From the NCBI GenBank assembly GCA_021383565.1, contig CP079699.1, forward strand, positions 1,612,001-1,676,000: a stretch of DNA of 64,000 bases, written 5' to 3'. The notes beneath the pieces are model-generated. The model had not been told where the DNA came from. It worked only from the letters and a program-made list of their open reading frames with translations, and did no database searches. Positions 51,296 through 60,991 of this stretch are shown one piece after another (position 1 is the first letter of the stretch; each line of letters opens with the position of its first letter). Source of the DNA: Levilactobacillus brevis. Lineage in GTDB: Bacteria; Bacillota; Bacilli; Lactobacillales; Lactobacillaceae. The position numbers and the translations under genes are program-made.

Positions 51296-52108
51296 CTAAC
51301 TCAGGCCCCAGCAATCAATCGCTTCACCAACACCTCGTTCAAAGTCTGCGGTGGTCACGTGGGCCGCCGCCGTCTTGACCGCTGGTGTGGCGTTTTGCAC
51401 GGCCACCGGGCAGCCCACCCGGGTGAGCATCGGCAAGTCATTGGCATTGTCCCCAATCGCCATGATCTCGTTGGCGGCGATACCCAAGCGCTGGCCCAAA
51501 GCTAACGTAGCCGTCCCCTTATCGACCCCCACCGGATTCACTTCCATATAACGACCGGAGGAAAATGTACAGTTCACCGGCTGGTCAACCCGGGCGAGCA
51601 CCGCCGCCTTGGCCGCTCGACGAACCTTAGCAGCCGGATTCATGGCGATTACCTTCATGATCGGGGCCGTCTGAAACTGCTCAAAGCCGCCGTGCATGGT
51701 GGTCGCTTGCACCCCACGCGTCTGTAGATACGCCAAGTCATCAGCTCGTGGATGGTAGATAGCAAGGCCCGTCAGCGTATAGACATGAATGGCGACATCA
51801 AACTGCCGAAGCACCGTGAAGACCGCGGCCGCCACGGGATACGGCATTGTGGCCTGGCGGACGACACGATTATCCTTATTTTCGACAATCGCTCCACCAT
51901 TGTAGGCAATCACGTATTGTTGCGGCAGATTCCACAGCCCCAACCGCTTTAGTAACGGTTGAATGCTCAGAAAGCTCCGCCCCGTATTCGGTACGAATTT
52001 AATCCCCGCTTGCGTCGCCCGTTGGATGGCGGCCACATTTGCTTCGGAGACGCTTCCGTCCGCGCGCAGTAAGGTTTCATCGAGGTCACTGGTAATCATT
52101 CGATACAT
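51296..52108 (-). CDS. Cof-type HAD family phosphatase
   Basis: 270 residues, haloacid dehalogenase superfamily class IIB. Motif I SDLDETLLRADG (8-19) with the nucleophile Asp, motif II TGRSFLS, Lys in GVDKGTATLALG (about 198-209) and motif IV GDNANDLPML (about 221-230). Such enzymes remove phosphate from sugar phosphates, FMN or similar; the substrate cannot be predicted. AAGGAGG RBS. Single gene, next to the polyol operon but separated by a weak hairpin (52131-52162). Confidence 0.9.
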   Translation of the reverse strand: MYRMITSDLDETLLRADGSVSEANVAAIQRATQAGIKFVPNTGRSFLSIQPLLKRLGLWNLPQQYVIAYNGGAIVENKDNRVVRQATMPYPVAAAVFTVLRQFDVAIHVYTLTGLAIYHPRADDLAYLQTRGVQATTMHGGFEQFQTAPIMKVIAMNPAAKVRRAAKAAVLARVDQPVNCTFSSGRYMEVNPVGVDKGTATLALGQRLGIAANEIMAIGDNANDLPMLTRVGCPVAVQNATPAVKTAAAHVTTADFERGVGEAIDCWGLS

Positions 52109-52130
52109 GCCTTTTCCTCCTTAACCTAAC

Positions 52131-52162
52131 GAAGAGTCCGAGATAAAGTTCCCGAACTCTTC
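52131..52162 (-). terminator. Weak hairpin after the FGGY kinase gene
   Basis: GAAGAGTCCG (52131-52140) pairs with CGAACTCTTC (52153-52162) with one mismatch; no U-tract. It may end the kinase operon poorly, allowing read-through to the HAD gene. Confidence 0.4.
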
Positions 52163-52227
52163 ATTGTGATCAGCTTATGCGTCACTAGTCGCGCCCCGCT
52201 CTCGTCGGAAACGCCTTTAACTAGTCA

Positions 52228-53769
52228 CTAAGATTCTTCAATCCCGGAAATCAACGACAGCGTATGCATGTCATCGCCCAAATCATCGTAGAGCTTCCGG
52301 TAAAGTTGATAATATTTGTTATAGGTGGCGTGCTGTTCGGCACGTGGTTCGACCTTATCACCTAAAACTTGCCATTTCTGAACTTCGTCAACAGTCAACG
52401 TATCCGTCGCCAAACCGGCCAGCATGACATCCCCCAGATTGGCTTCGGCATCATCGACCGGCGTGCGGACGGCATAACCCGTGACATCGGCAAACATTTG
52501 AACCCAATCCGGTGAATTCGTGACGCCCCCAGCAATCACGATGTAGTCACCAAGGTCTCGACCGGTGCTTTCCATACTGTGCCGCAGCGCGTAGCAGACG
52601 GCTTCTTGAAAGGCGTGGAACAGGTCCGCCTTGGTGTGAACCAGCGACAAGCCGAAGATCATGCCCTTGGCATCGGAATTCCAGATAGGCGCACGTTCGC
52701 CCATAAAGTAAGGAAGAACGACCAAGCCGCGGCTTCCGGCCGGCACATCCTTGGCTTCCGCCCCCAGCGTAACGTAGGCGTTCGGTCCCCCTTGGTTGTG
52801 AACGGCAACTTCGGCATCGCCAAAGTTATCGCGGAACCATTTGGTAATCGCGCCCGCCGTGGCTGACCCACTGAAGTTGTAGACCAACTCGCGAGACTTA
52901 TAAGGATACGGCCAAACGATGAGACCCTTTCCCTTGATTGGCTTGTCGCTCACCAGTGCGGCGTTCATCGAGGACCCGATAGCCGCGACGTACCGACCGG
53001 GTTCAAAGACGCCCATGCCAATGTTGGCGGCCCCCACGTCGACCCCACCGGCGATAACCGGCGTGCCCGAGTCGAGACCCAGGTCAGCAGCAACGTCCGC
53101 CGTTAACCGCCCGGCAATCTCGGTCGCATCGACGAATTTCTGGGGCATCTTGTCCATTGGAACACCCATCGCGTCCATCATTTCCTTGGACCAGGTCCCG
53201 GTGTTGACATCGTAGAAGCCCCCGATGTTCCCGGCGGCGGAGTAGTCAATGGAGACTTCTCCGGTCAGCTTGTAAATGGCGTAGTTGTTTGGCGGCAGGA
53301 ACATCGCCGTCTTCTTCCAGTTCTCTGGCTCGTGGTTCTTAATCCACAATACCTTGGTGTACCCGTAATACGGGTCAACCACGTCGTTCCCGGTAATCTC
53401 GGATAGTCGCTTTAAGTCAACGTGTTCCTTGACCCATTCCGTTTCACCCGCGGCACGCCGATCCATCCAAATCAGGTCGGGGCGCACCGGGTTCATGTGC
53501 TCGTCCACCGGCACGCCGGAGCCACCGTACAGGCCACTTAAGCCAATACCCTTGATGTCCGCCGGCGCGATACCGCTTTCACGAACGACCGCGCGAATGG
53601 AGTCCTTTACGCCTTTGAGCCAAACGTCCGGCCACTGCTCTGCCCACAAGGGACGGGGCGTCAAGACGTCGTATTCTTCCAAATCCTGGGCAATGAGTTT
53701 GCCGTTCGTGTCCATCAGGATGCTCTTCGTTCCCGAAGTCCCAATGTCCGTACCAATCAAGTATTTCAT
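52228..53769 (-). CDS. FGGY-family carbohydrate kinase
   Basis: 513 residues. ATP-dependent phosphorylation of a sugar, ketose or polyol. N-terminal IGTDIGTSGTKSILMD (5-20) is the phosphate-binding start, GLSGLYGGSGVPVDE and IWMDRRAAGE follow, and the FGGY signature region lies at YFMGERAPIWNSDAKGMIFG (about 348-367). The closest feel is to the xylulokinase/gluconate-kinase branch, but the sugar cannot be fixed. Last gene of the GPH symporter-SDR-kinase unit: import, oxidation of a polyol to a ketose, phosphorylation. Confidence 0.87.
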   Translation of the reverse strand: MKYLIGTDIGTSGTKSILMDTNGKLIAQDLEEYDVLTPRPLWAEQWPDVWLKGVKDSIRAVVRESGIAPADIKGIGLSGLYGGSGVPVDEHMNPVRPDLIWMDRRAAGETEWVKEHVDLKRLSEITGNDVVDPYYGYTKVLWIKNHEPENWKKTAMFLPPNNYAIYKLTGEVSIDYSAAGNIGGFYDVNTGTWSKEMMDAMGVPMDKMPQKFVDATEIAGRLTADVAADLGLDSGTPVIAGGVDVGAANIGMGVFEPGRYVAAIGSSMNAALVSDKPIKGKGLIVWPYPYKSRELVYNFSGSATAGAITKWFRDNFGDAEVAVHNQGGPNAYVTLGAEAKDVPAGSRGLVVLPYFMGERAPIWNSDAKGMIFGLSLVHTKADLFHAFQEAVCYALRHSMESTGRDLGDYIVIAGGVTNSPDWVQMFADVTGYAVRTPVDDAEANLGDVMLAGLATDTLTVDEVQKWQVLGDKVEPRAEQHATYNKYYQLYRKLYDDLGDDMHTLSLISGIEES

Positions 53770-53808
53770 CGTTATTCCCCTCTTTAATCAAGCGTTATGC
53801 GCAACGGT

Positions 53809-54585
53809 TTACCATGCGGTGAAGGCCCCATCGACTAAGTAATCGGAACCGGTGGAGAAGCTGCTGGTGTCGCTGGCTAAGTAAACGGCCATGCCTTGTA
53901 ATTCTTCCGGCTTCCCTAAGCGTCCCAGTGGTGCCCAGTCATTCCAAGTCTTGATTAACGGCTTCAGATCCGGTGAGTTCAAGGTTAAATCAGTGCCCAT
54001 GTAACCAGGACTCATGGTGTTGACCCGGACGCCCTTCTTGGCCCACTCAATAGCTAAGGACTTGGACAATTGAATAACCCCGGCCTTAGTAGCGTTGTAG
54101 GAGCATTGTGGTTGTGGCCGGTTGACGATGTGTGCGGACATCGAAGCCGTGTTCACGATGGACCCGGAGCCTTGCTTCAACATGTACCGTCCAGCAGCCG
54201 TGGAGCAAAGGAAGACGGCGTTCAAGTTTAAGTTGACCACCTTTTGCCATTGGTCGTAGGTCATTTCTTCAGCCGGCACGTTCAGGCAAACCCCGGCGTT
54301 GTTGAAAGCGGCATCTAAGTCACCCAATTCCTTAACGACCGTGTCAACCATGTGTTGGACCTGTTCGGGGTCGGTGACGTCCGTCTTGATGGCAATGGCT
54401 TTTTGTCCCGTAGCTTCGGCAATTTCTTTGGCCGTTTGTTGAGCCTTGGCAATGTTGATATCTACAATGGCCACGTCGGCCCCGGCTTCAGCTAATCCCG
54501 TTGCCATCGCCTTACCTAAACCTTGTGCACCACCCGTAACATAAGCTTTCTTACCGTCCAAACGCATTCTATCTAAAATACCCAT
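53809..54585 (-). CDS. SDR family polyol/ketose oxidoreductase
   Basis: 258 residues, classical SDR. Cofactor loop TGGAQGLG (18-25), Asp in VAIVDIN that favours NAD(H), NNAG (about 95-98), catalytic Ser in NTASMSAH and Tyr-x3-Lys in YNATKAG (about 164-170), and PGYMGTDLT. Resembles D-arabinitol/xylitol/sorbitol-type dehydrogenases. AGGAGG RBS; 39 bp before the kinase gene. Together they predict oxidation of an imported polyol to a ketose that the kinase phosphorylates. Confidence 0.87.
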   Translation of the reverse strand: MGILDRMRLDGKKAYVTGGAQGLGKAMATGLAEAGADVAIVDINIAKAQQTAKEIAEATGQKAIAIKTDVTDPEQVQHMVDTVVKELGDLDAAFNNAGVCLNVPAEEMTYDQWQKVVNLNLNAVFLCSTAAGRYMLKQGSGSIVNTASMSAHIVNRPQPQCSYNATKAGVIQLSKSLAIEWAKKGVRVNTMSPGYMGTDLTLNSPDLKPLIKTWNDWAPLGRLGKPEELQGMAVYLASDTSSFSTGSDYLVDGAFTAW

Positions 54586-54719
54586 GATGAATTCCTCCTA
54601 AAAGATAAATGTATTTTGTAAAATGACTTTCTTTAATTCACGACTTAGCATAATCCCTCAAAACTGAGAAGTCAATAGTTTTTGGTAACGTTTTCATATT
54701 TTTCTCAAAAAATAACCGC

Positions 54720-56153
54720 CTAATCGTGCTGCATCGCTTGTTGCGTCTGACTTTCTGCCGTCTTCGTCTTTAGCCGTTTTTTCAACTCGCGGACGATCTC
54801 GGCATGTTTCTCCTCCGTCAGCGTTACCTTAAGCCAAAAGATAATCGCCGCTACAATCAGTAATCCGATGGGAATGTAGAACATAAACAGGTTGAACTGC
54901 GAGACGCCCGTGGCGGAGATATCGCTAGGTTTGGCATTCCCCGTCATCCCCACCATCACGGCAACGATTCCCACGATACCATTGGAGGCGGCCCCGGCGA
55001 GCTTATCAATCAACGGCCGAATCGACAGTGTGACGGATTCATTCCGCACACCGTTGACCAGCTGACCGTACTCCACACTGTCGGTGATCGTCATCAACGT
55101 CGCTAAGAAAATCAGCGGGTATGGGAAGAAGTAAAACGACACCGCCAATAAGACCAGTAGCAGGTTCTGCCCGGCGAAAAGGAACAGGACGTAACCCACT
55201 AGCATGAAGGCAATCCCACCAATGTAGATGGCCTTGCGTCGAATCAATGCCTCCAGCGCCGGGTATAGGGCCACCGAGATGACCCCCAGAATACAGGTGA
55301 TGACCCCCACCCAGGTGTAGGCGCCCGCATTGCCCAGTCGGTAACGGAAGTAGTACATCAACAGGGAGTTGGTGACCACGTAGCTAAAGGCAAAGAGAAA
55401 GTACGACGCCGCAATCCACAGCAGTTGTCGGTTCCGACCAATCGCCCGGAAGATGTCGGAAAGCGTGGTGTGCTTGACGTTTGATCGAATCACGTTGTGC
55501 TGTTCCTTCAGGTTCAGGGAGGTAATCAGCGCCCCACCGGTACAGAGTACGGCGACGATCACCACATACCCCGTCCAGCCGGCACGCGTTTGCTGCCCAA
55601 AGGGAACCTTCGAGATCCAATGGGAAAACAGCATAATCGCCGGTGTGATAATGACGATGACGATCTGCGCGCCCAGCGTGGAACCAATCCGCGAAGCCGT
55701 CCCAAACTTAGTCCGCGTCTTAGAATCCAGGATCACGGCGGGCAGCAGCGACCACAGCGCGATATCACTAAACGAGTAGAAGACGTCGACGATCAGAAAG
55801 GTGGCGGCAATCAAGACCAGGTAGATGGTCGGATTGCTCCAGGCCAAGCCGAAGTAGTCCGAGAACAAGAAGACCAACCCCAGTGAGGCCACGACCGAGC
55901 CGATCATAATCCACGGCCGGAACTTGCCCCACCGCGTATTCGTATTGTCCACGACGCCCCCAATCATGGGATCAAAGAGGATCTCGCCGACCCGAATCAC
56001 CACAATCAGCGTCGTCACAATGCCGACCATCTTCTCGTCCGCACCGTTCGTGAACAATTGGCTGGTCAAAAACATCATAAAATAAATGCTCAACGTGTTA
56101 TAGAACGCATCATGTCCGAACGTCCCTAACGCATAGGATAAATATTTTTTCAA
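54720..56153 (-). CDS. GPH-family sugar/polyol:cation symporter
   Basis: 477 residues, 12 membrane segments, MelB/YicJ family. The start is taken at TTG 56153 (KKYLSYALGTFGHDAF), with GAGG 8 nt upstream; the frame runs back to 56213 without an RBS. Family marks: GTFGHDAFYNTL, DPMIGGVVDNTNTRWGKFRPWI in part (cation and sugar site, about 53-74), and SVEYGQLVNGVRNESV. First gene of the polyol unit; divergent from the ROK regulator with two cre-like sites between. Confidence 0.88.
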   Translation of the reverse strand: MKKYLSYALGTFGHDAFYNTLSIYFMMFLTSQLFTNGADEKMVGIVTTLIVVIRVGEILFDPMIGGVVDNTNTRWGKFRPWIMIGSVVASLGLVFLFSDYFGLAWSNPTIYLVLIAATFLIVDVFYSFSDIALWSLLPAVILDSKTRTKFGTASRIGSTLGAQIVIVIITPAIMLFSHWISKVPFGQQTRAGWTGYVVIVAVLCTGGALITSLNLKEQHNVIRSNVKHTTLSDIFRAIGRNRQLLWIAASYFLFAFSYVVTNSLLMYYFRYRLGNAGAYTWVGVITCILGVISVALYPALEALIRRKAIYIGGIAFMLVGYVLFLFAGQNLLLVLLAVSFYFFPYPLIFLATLMTITDSVEYGQLVNGVRNESVTLSIRPLIDKLAGAASNGIVGIVAVMVGMTGNAKPSDISATGVSQFNLFMFYIPIGLLIVAAIIFWLKVTLTEEKHAEIVRELKKRLKTKTAESQTQQAMQHD

Positions 56154-56547
56154 TTCCAACACCTCACAGATAATTAATACCAAACGTTTTATAAACTCAT
56201 TTGATAAAATCAATTTACTGCACTAGTATAAATGCAATCGCTTACATAAGCAACCGGTTAACCCGATAAATATCTATTTCACAGGTGATTAACTGCGTCC
56301 GATTAGCCAATAATATGGCATTATCAGAGGTAAGCCGCACACAATTAACTCGTAATTGTGAAGTATTCACGTGACTAATAGTCTTAAAACACGCGATCGG
56401 TTCGCCAACGTCACTAATCGCTAATTCTGGTCAAAGTCTCCGTAGAACGGCAATGACAGCGGTTACATAATTAGCTAAAATCACTTTCTATTTTGCTCAG
56501 ATGTGCTAAACTAAACCTATTCAGTCTTATTCAGAAAGGGGCCCATC
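56154..56547. promoter_or_regulatory. 394-bp divergent control region of the polyol unit, with two cre-like sites
   Basis: TGCAATCGCTTACA (56233-56246) and TGACAGCGGTTACA (56454-56467), each one mismatch from TGWAANCGNTNWCA. ACCAAACGTTTTATAAAC near 56180 is a further AAACGTTT palindrome that could be the ROK operator. A -10-like TAAACT lies near 56508 for the ROK gene. Apart from these sites I see nothing coding. Confidence 0.55.
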
Positions 56548-57666
56548 ATGAGTACTAGTAATATGCAAGCTATTCAGCACTCGAACTATTCGGATATTTA
56601 CCACCTTCTCTACGATAATGAGAAGCTCTCCAAGCAGGACATTGCGGATACCCTGGGCCTGAGTCTGCCCACGGTTAGCTCCAACTTGCAGAAGTTAACC
56701 GAGCGGCATCTCATCATCAAGAGTGGCCAACTGAAGTCCCTCATTGGTCGCCGCGCTACCGCTTATGCGATTGACCCCAACGTCAGCCTGAGCGTGGGCA
56801 TGGAAATCTTCCGCAGCTACGCCACCATGACTGTGCTCAACCTCCGCAACGAGGTGTTGGCCCTGCACACGACTAACCTACCGTTCGCTAACGACGACCA
56901 GTACGCACAGGCGCTGAGTCAGCAACTCCTCAGTTTTCTGCAAACCAAGGGCTTCAGCCTGACCCAGATTAGCGGCGTGGGGATTGGCATTCAAGGGTTG
57001 ATTTCAAACGATGGCACGACCATTCTTTACGGGAAGATTCTCGACTGTACCGGCATGCAGGCCGATAATTTCGGGCAGTACCTGCCCTTCCCGGTCACCT
57101 TTTATCACGATGCCGACTGTGTTGCGGTAGCCGAATACGCCAAAAAGCCCACCGATGGTATCTTTCTCTCCATCAGTGAGCATATCGGGACCGCTATTAT
57201 CATCAACGGTCAGGTCTTCAAGAGTCCCAGCGGTCGGAGCGGGACCATGGAGCATATCACCTTAAACTCCGCGGACGGGCCGGTCTGTTACTGCGGCCGG
57301 CGGGGGTGCATTGAAACCTACTGCTCCGTTAGCTCCCTGTTGCAACCCAACGAGGATCTCGGCACCTTCTTCGCCGACCTCCACCAACACGATGCGGCGG
57401 TCGAAGCGCGTTTCGAGACATACCTGAATTACCTGTCCGAAGCCATTTATAACCTCCACATGTTCGTTGACCTACCGATCGTCATCGCCGGTGAGCTGAC
57501 GAAATACCTCAGTGAAGCTCACGTGAAGGCGCTCAAACAACGCCTCAAGCAGCTCTCCGTCTTTCCCGAAACGCCGGGGTACCTGCAGCGCGGGTCCGTC
57601 GTGGATCATGCCGTGGCGATTGGCGCCGCAATTCCCGCCATTCAGGTACAACTTCAAAATATTTAA
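56548..57666 (+). CDS. ROK family transcriptional regulator
   Basis: 372 residues. N-terminal winged HTH (SKQDIADTLGLSLPTVSSNL, about 28-47), then a ROK sugar-binding domain with the zinc motif CYCGRRGCIETYC (about 249-261) and VGIGIQGLI. XylR/NagC type: represses the divergent GPH-SDR-kinase genes until a sugar or sugar phosphate binds. Aggressive RBS GAAAGGGG. The kinase-type ATP site is reduced, as in regulators of this family. Confidence 0.88.
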   Translation: MSTSNMQAIQHSNYSDIYHLLYDNEKLSKQDIADTLGLSLPTVSSNLQKLTERHLIIKSGQLKSLIGRRATAYAIDPNVSLSVGMEIFRSYATMTVLNLRNEVLALHTTNLPFANDDQYAQALSQQLLSFLQTKGFSLTQISGVGIGIQGLISNDGTTILYGKILDCTGMQADNFGQYLPFPVTFYHDADCVAVAEYAKKPTDGIFLSISEHIGTAIIINGQVFKSPSGRSGTMEHITLNSADGPVCYCGRRGCIETYCSVSSLLQPNEDLGTFFADLHQHDAAVEARFETYLNYLSEAIYNLHMFVDLPIVIAGELTKYLSEAHVKALKQRLKQLSVFPETPGYLQRGSVVDHAVAIGAAIPAIQVQLQNI

Positions 57667-57680
57667 GTTTCCAGTGATCG

Positions 57681-57713
57681 AAAAGGGTCGAGAAAAATTT
57701 CTCGACCCTTTTT
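57681..57713. terminator. Bidirectional terminator between the ROK and ABC permease genes
   Basis: AAAAGGGTCGAGAAA (57681-57695) pairs with TTTCTCGACCCTTTT (57699-57713), tight loop, serving both convergent genes. Confidence 0.88.
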
Positions 57714-57734
57714 CCACAAGCTGATCTATTCAAC

Positions 57735-58502
57735 TTAATTGGCGACCGTTTCCACCCAGCGCTTCATCAAGAAGATATTCAAGACGGACTCCAGCGCCGC
57801 CAGAACCAGCATCCCCAGGATTGGCAGAATCATATTCGTCGTGCCCTGAAGATTCAAGGTCGTCATCAGCTGATTGACTTGACCAAAGAAGAAAGCAACC
57901 AGACGAACCACCAGCACAATCACCACAATGTAGAGGATCGCATCCACGACCCGTTTACCAGCGACCGGCAAGAAACTATTCGTTGCGCTGACGGTCAGGT
58001 GAATCAGGGTAATCGTGGTCAGTGCCAGAATGAAGAGGGCCAGGACAACGAGAATGACCAGCGTGATCCCCTTGGCCAGTTCTGCGCTGCTGATATTTTC
58101 GAGACGCATTATCCCGTCCAACTCTGGATTAATCCGTGACCAGGCAACGCCGATCCCCACTAAGTGGAGAATGACCTGCAACGCAATCAGGTAGAGGAAC
58201 ATCACCAATGAAGAAAATAAGTTTGCCAGATAAAAGGTGGTATCCTTGGCCGGAATCAACCGGTAAGTATCATGTGTGAAAGCATTCTCGGCACGCCGAG
58301 AAATTAGGATAAAGCCCACGACATAGGCCAGTCCGGACCAACCGCTGACGGTGCCCAGTACACTCATCTGGGACAAATTCCCCCAAATCAGGCTCCAGAT
58401 GAGGCTAACGGCAATCACCGCCAGCTCAATTAGCATCAGCTGGTTAACCGTGGCAAATTTGTTCCGGTTAAACACCTTAAATAGTTTCCCAAAATTAGTC
58501 AT
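57735..58502 (-). CDS. ABC transporter membrane protein (YtrC/D-like)
   Basis: 255 residues, six hydrophobic segments. The start is at the ATG at 58502 (MTNFGKLFKVFNRNKF), with GAGGGG 8 nt upstream; the longer frame to 58619 lies inside the ATPase gene. It overlaps the ATPase stop by 8 bp, so the two are coupled. No clear family signature beyond an ABC-2-like permease; the early extracellular loop is short. It forms the membrane part for the adjacent ATPase; the substrate is unknown, with lipid II-active peptides possible by analogy to ytr operons. Confidence 0.75.
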   Translation of the reverse strand: MTNFGKLFKVFNRNKFATVNQLMLIELAVIAVSLIWSLIWGNLSQMSVLGTVSGWSGLAYVVGFILISRRAENAFTHDTYRLIPAKDTTFYLANLFSSLVMFLYLIALQVILHLVGIGVAWSRINPELDGIMRLENISSAELAKGITLVILVVLALFILALTTITLIHLTVSATNSFLPVAGKRVVDAILYIVVIVLVVRLVAFFFGQVNQLMTTLNLQGTTNMILPILGMLVLAALESVLNIFLMKRWVETVAN

Positions 58503-59205
58503 AGTCGTTACCCCTCTCATACAGGCTCTCGTAGTAGGCCTCAATTCCAACATTGAATTTTTCGCGAATCTCATCGGCCTGACGGTGGGCGTAAATGGTC
58601 TGGTCCTTGACAACCACAATCTCGTCTAAAATCGGCGCGATCTCGGAAACATAGTGGTCGCTAATCACCATCGTCGCGTTCTCCGGCTTCCACTGAATGA
58701 TACTGTTGATAATCTTCTTGCGGCTCATACTGTCAATGCCACTGAAGGGTTCATCCAACAGATACAGGCTGGTGCGGCGAGCCAACGTCAATGCGATGAC
58801 CAATTTTTCCTTCATTCCCTTAGATAACGCCGCAAGCTTCAGGTCGGTGTCAATCTGGAGAAAGTCGGCGAGTTCAGCGAAACGGTCGGCTTCAAAATCA
58901 CCGTAGACCGTTTCGTAGAAGGCCAAGACGCGGCTCACATTAACGTTGCTAGAGAAACCCCGGAGCTGTTCGGAAAAGCTAACGGCTTGTTTGCGTTCCG
59001 CCTCACTGGCGAGACCGTTAACTTGAATCGTGCCCTTGCCCTTCGCACTCCCGGTAATCAACCGCATTAAGGTGGTCTTCCCTGCCCCATTTTCCCCGAG
59101 CAGGCCGACAATCTTACCGGGGGCCAATGTCAGGTTGACATCGCGAAGAATGGTCTTCATCCCCCGCTTATAATTTCCGTTTTGAATGCTTAAACTATCA
59201 GTCAT
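58495..59205 (-). CDS. ABC transporter ATP-binding protein
   Basis: 236 residues. Walker A GLLGENGAGKTTLM (34-47), signature region LAALSKGMKEKLVIALTLA (about 133-151, LSKGM in place of LSGGQ), Walker B SLYLLDEPFSG (about 157-167), switch His in VISDHYVSE. The LSKGM signature and small size fit the YtrB/BcrA-type efflux ATPases. Its start overlaps the GntR stop by ATGA. Functions with the permease encoded next. Confidence 0.9.
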   Translation of the reverse strand: MTDSLSIQNGNYKRGMKTILRDVNLTLAPGKIVGLLGENGAGKTTLMRLITGSAKGKGTIQVNGLASEAERKQAVSFSEQLRGFSSNVNVSRVLAFYETVYGDFEADRFAELADFLQIDTDLKLAALSKGMKEKLVIALTLARRTSLYLLDEPFSGIDSMSRKKIINSIIQWKPENATMVISDHYVSEIAPILDEIVVVKDQTIYAHRQADEIREKFNVGIEAYYESLYERGNDYD

Positions 59206-59573
59206 TTGGCTTGCCCCCTCTGTTGGATGTAGCGCTGTAGGCTCGTGACGATTTCGTCATCACTCAGATTCAACGCATGTAGTTGGTCGTAGACCCGTTC
59301 AAGCTGGGTCGTGACTAATTTGACTTTCAATTGATCAATCTTGGCGGTCTCCATGGTAACAAAATTCCCCCTACCTCGTTTGGATTCAATGATGCCGCCC
59401 GCAATCATCTCACTGAGTGCCCGCTGGACGGTGTTCACGTTGGCCGTGACGTCCACGGCCAACTGCCGAACGGACGGTAACTTCTCTCCTGGTTTTAACG
59501 TGCCGGTGATAATCTCGTGATAGATATAATTCTCGATTTGATAGTAAATGGGGATCTTATCGTCAAAGTTCAC
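59202..59573 (-). CDS. YtrA-type GntR family regulator
   Basis: 123 residues: GntR winged helix (IPIYYQIENYIYHEIITG, about 7-24; LPSVRQLAVDVTANVNTVQR, about 32-51; GRGNFV wing) plus only a short C-terminal helix, the layout of the YtrA subfamily, which controls ABC operons. Start GTG at 59573 with GGAGG 8 nt upstream. First gene of the GntR-ATPase-permease operon, so autoregulated. In Bacillus the related operon responds to cell-wall antibiotics. Confidence 0.9.
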   Translation of the reverse strand: MNFDDKIPIYYQIENYIYHEIITGTLKPGEKLPSVRQLAVDVTANVNTVQRALSEMIAGGIIESKRGRGNFVTMETAKIDQLKVKLVTTQLERVYDQLHALNLSDDEIVTSLQRYIQQRGQAK

Positions 59574-59735
59574 TTACTCCGCCTCCCTAGTGTTATATTT
59601 TACTATCACACTATAACATCTTAGCGGTGGCTTGGCAAGCACAACTCATAAATTCGCCGAAAACGGTGAGGACCGTTGACTTTCCCACCGATATTCTCCA
59701 CACTGGATGCAACGAGATTTAAAGGAGTTTTACCT

Positions 59736-60452
59736 ATGACTTGGTTTCTAATCATTCTATTTGGCTTTCTAGCCGGGCTGGTCCAGGGGCTAACCGGATT
59801 CGGCGCCGCCATCATGATGATGATTTTTCTGCCCAGCATTCTGCCGATTGCGGAGAGTGCCGGCGTGGCTTCGCTAATTATGGCGGCCAGCGTGCTGACG
59901 CTGGTTCTGCGCTACCGCTACGATATTCACCTCAAGCGGATTATCATCCCCTTTCTGGTCTACGCCAGCGTGGCGGCCTGGTCGGTTCATCTGGTCAAAG
60001 TCCTCGATGTTCATCTGCTGCGAATGCTCCTGGGCGGACTGCTGATTGCACTATCCCTCTACTTTTCTTTCAATAAAAAAGCCGGCACCCAACCCTATCC
60101 GTGGTTCGTCGCCGGTATCTTCATGATTATCTCGGGCTTTTTCAACGGCCTCTTCGGGATTGGGGGTCCCCTCATGGCCCTCTATTTCCTGTCGCTCGCC
60201 AAGTCCACCGGCGACTACATCGCCAATATCCAAACGTTCTTCCTCATCGATATCGTCTACATCACCACGCTACGGGTCGCCAACGGCATTCTCACTACAG
60301 CCGTCATTCCAGATATTTTAGTCGGCATGGTCGGCGCCATTCTGGGCACGGCAATTGCGGCCCGGCTCCTCAACCACTTGAACATCGGGACGGTGAAACG
60401 GTACATCTACGTCTTCATCGGCTTGAGCGGCGCCTACTACCTGTTCTTCTGA
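59736..60452 (+). CDS. TSUP family membrane protein (TauE/SafE)
   Basis: 238 residues, eight hydrophobic segments. The start is at the ATG at 59736 (MTWFLIILFGFLAGLVQG), with AAAGGAG 9 nt upstream. TauE/SafE repeats: GLTGFGAAIMMM (near 19-30) and GLFGIGGPLMALY (about 138-150). Members export sulfite, sulfoacetate or similar anions; the substrate is unknown. Divergent from the GntR operon and alone on its transcript. Confidence 0.87.
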   Translation: MTWFLIILFGFLAGLVQGLTGFGAAIMMMIFLPSILPIAESAGVASLIMAASVLTLVLRYRYDIHLKRIIIPFLVYASVAAWSVHLVKVLDVHLLRMLLGGLLIALSLYFSFNKKAGTQPYPWFVAGIFMIISGFFNGLFGIGGPLMALYFLSLAKSTGDYIANIQTFFLIDIVYITTLRVANGILTTAVIPDILVGMVGAILGTAIAARLLNHLNIGTVKRYIYVFIGLSGAYYLFF

Positions 60453-60991
60453 AGATTGAAAGTTCGCGAACACGTTTCAGTCCCCCGCTGACAGGACTTA
60501 TCGCCATTAAACAAGCTATTAGCACCACCTACGGCTGCCAGAGATTCCGGCGCTGTGGGGACCGCCTGCGGCCTGAGAAACGGTCCTCCGGCTCGGTTTG
60601 AAGCCTGGCAAAATTCGCCAGTCTCCAAACACGTCCCGCGCTGTAAGCTGACCCAAGACGTCAGCTAACACCGCTGCCACGGCTACCTCCATCTCTGACT
60701 GCCTCCGGTTACAATGGTTGAAAACCACTAAACGCGCGGTGACATCGCTGGCGTGGCCACGTTCGACCGGCATAATTGGCTACAGCAAATGTAGCCGTGA
60801 GCGAGTCAAATTTGGCGAACGGTAAGGCGACCAGTACGCGACTATCCTATTATAGTGGATGGTATCCCTGTCATACTATGGACTCTAGCTGATTTCTAGC
60901 TTCCAACCCTTATCTATTCTTTTAAAGCTATCCCAAAAAGCCATTCCAATCGCAGTTGGAATGGCTTTTGTGATGCCTGAAATGGCGCTGA
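60453..60991. other. 539-bp intergenic region without a credible gene
   Basis: GC-rich relative to other gaps at 60500-60780. Open frames here (for example 60519-60773 minus) have no RBS and give no recognisable protein. It may be a decayed gene or repeat element; I recognise no similarity inside the window. The end contains the terminator at 60935-60969. Confidence 0.5.
60935..60969 (-). terminator. Terminator after the GPP34-like gene
   Basis: AAAAGCCATTCCAA (60936-60949) pairs with TTGGAATGGCTTTT (60956-60969), 14-bp stem with a 6-nt loop. Confidence 0.88.

Noticed and set aside
60519-60773. Open frames in the 60.5-60.8 kb GC-rich gap
   Set aside because: No RBS, no recognisable domain, odd composition; treated as non-coding.
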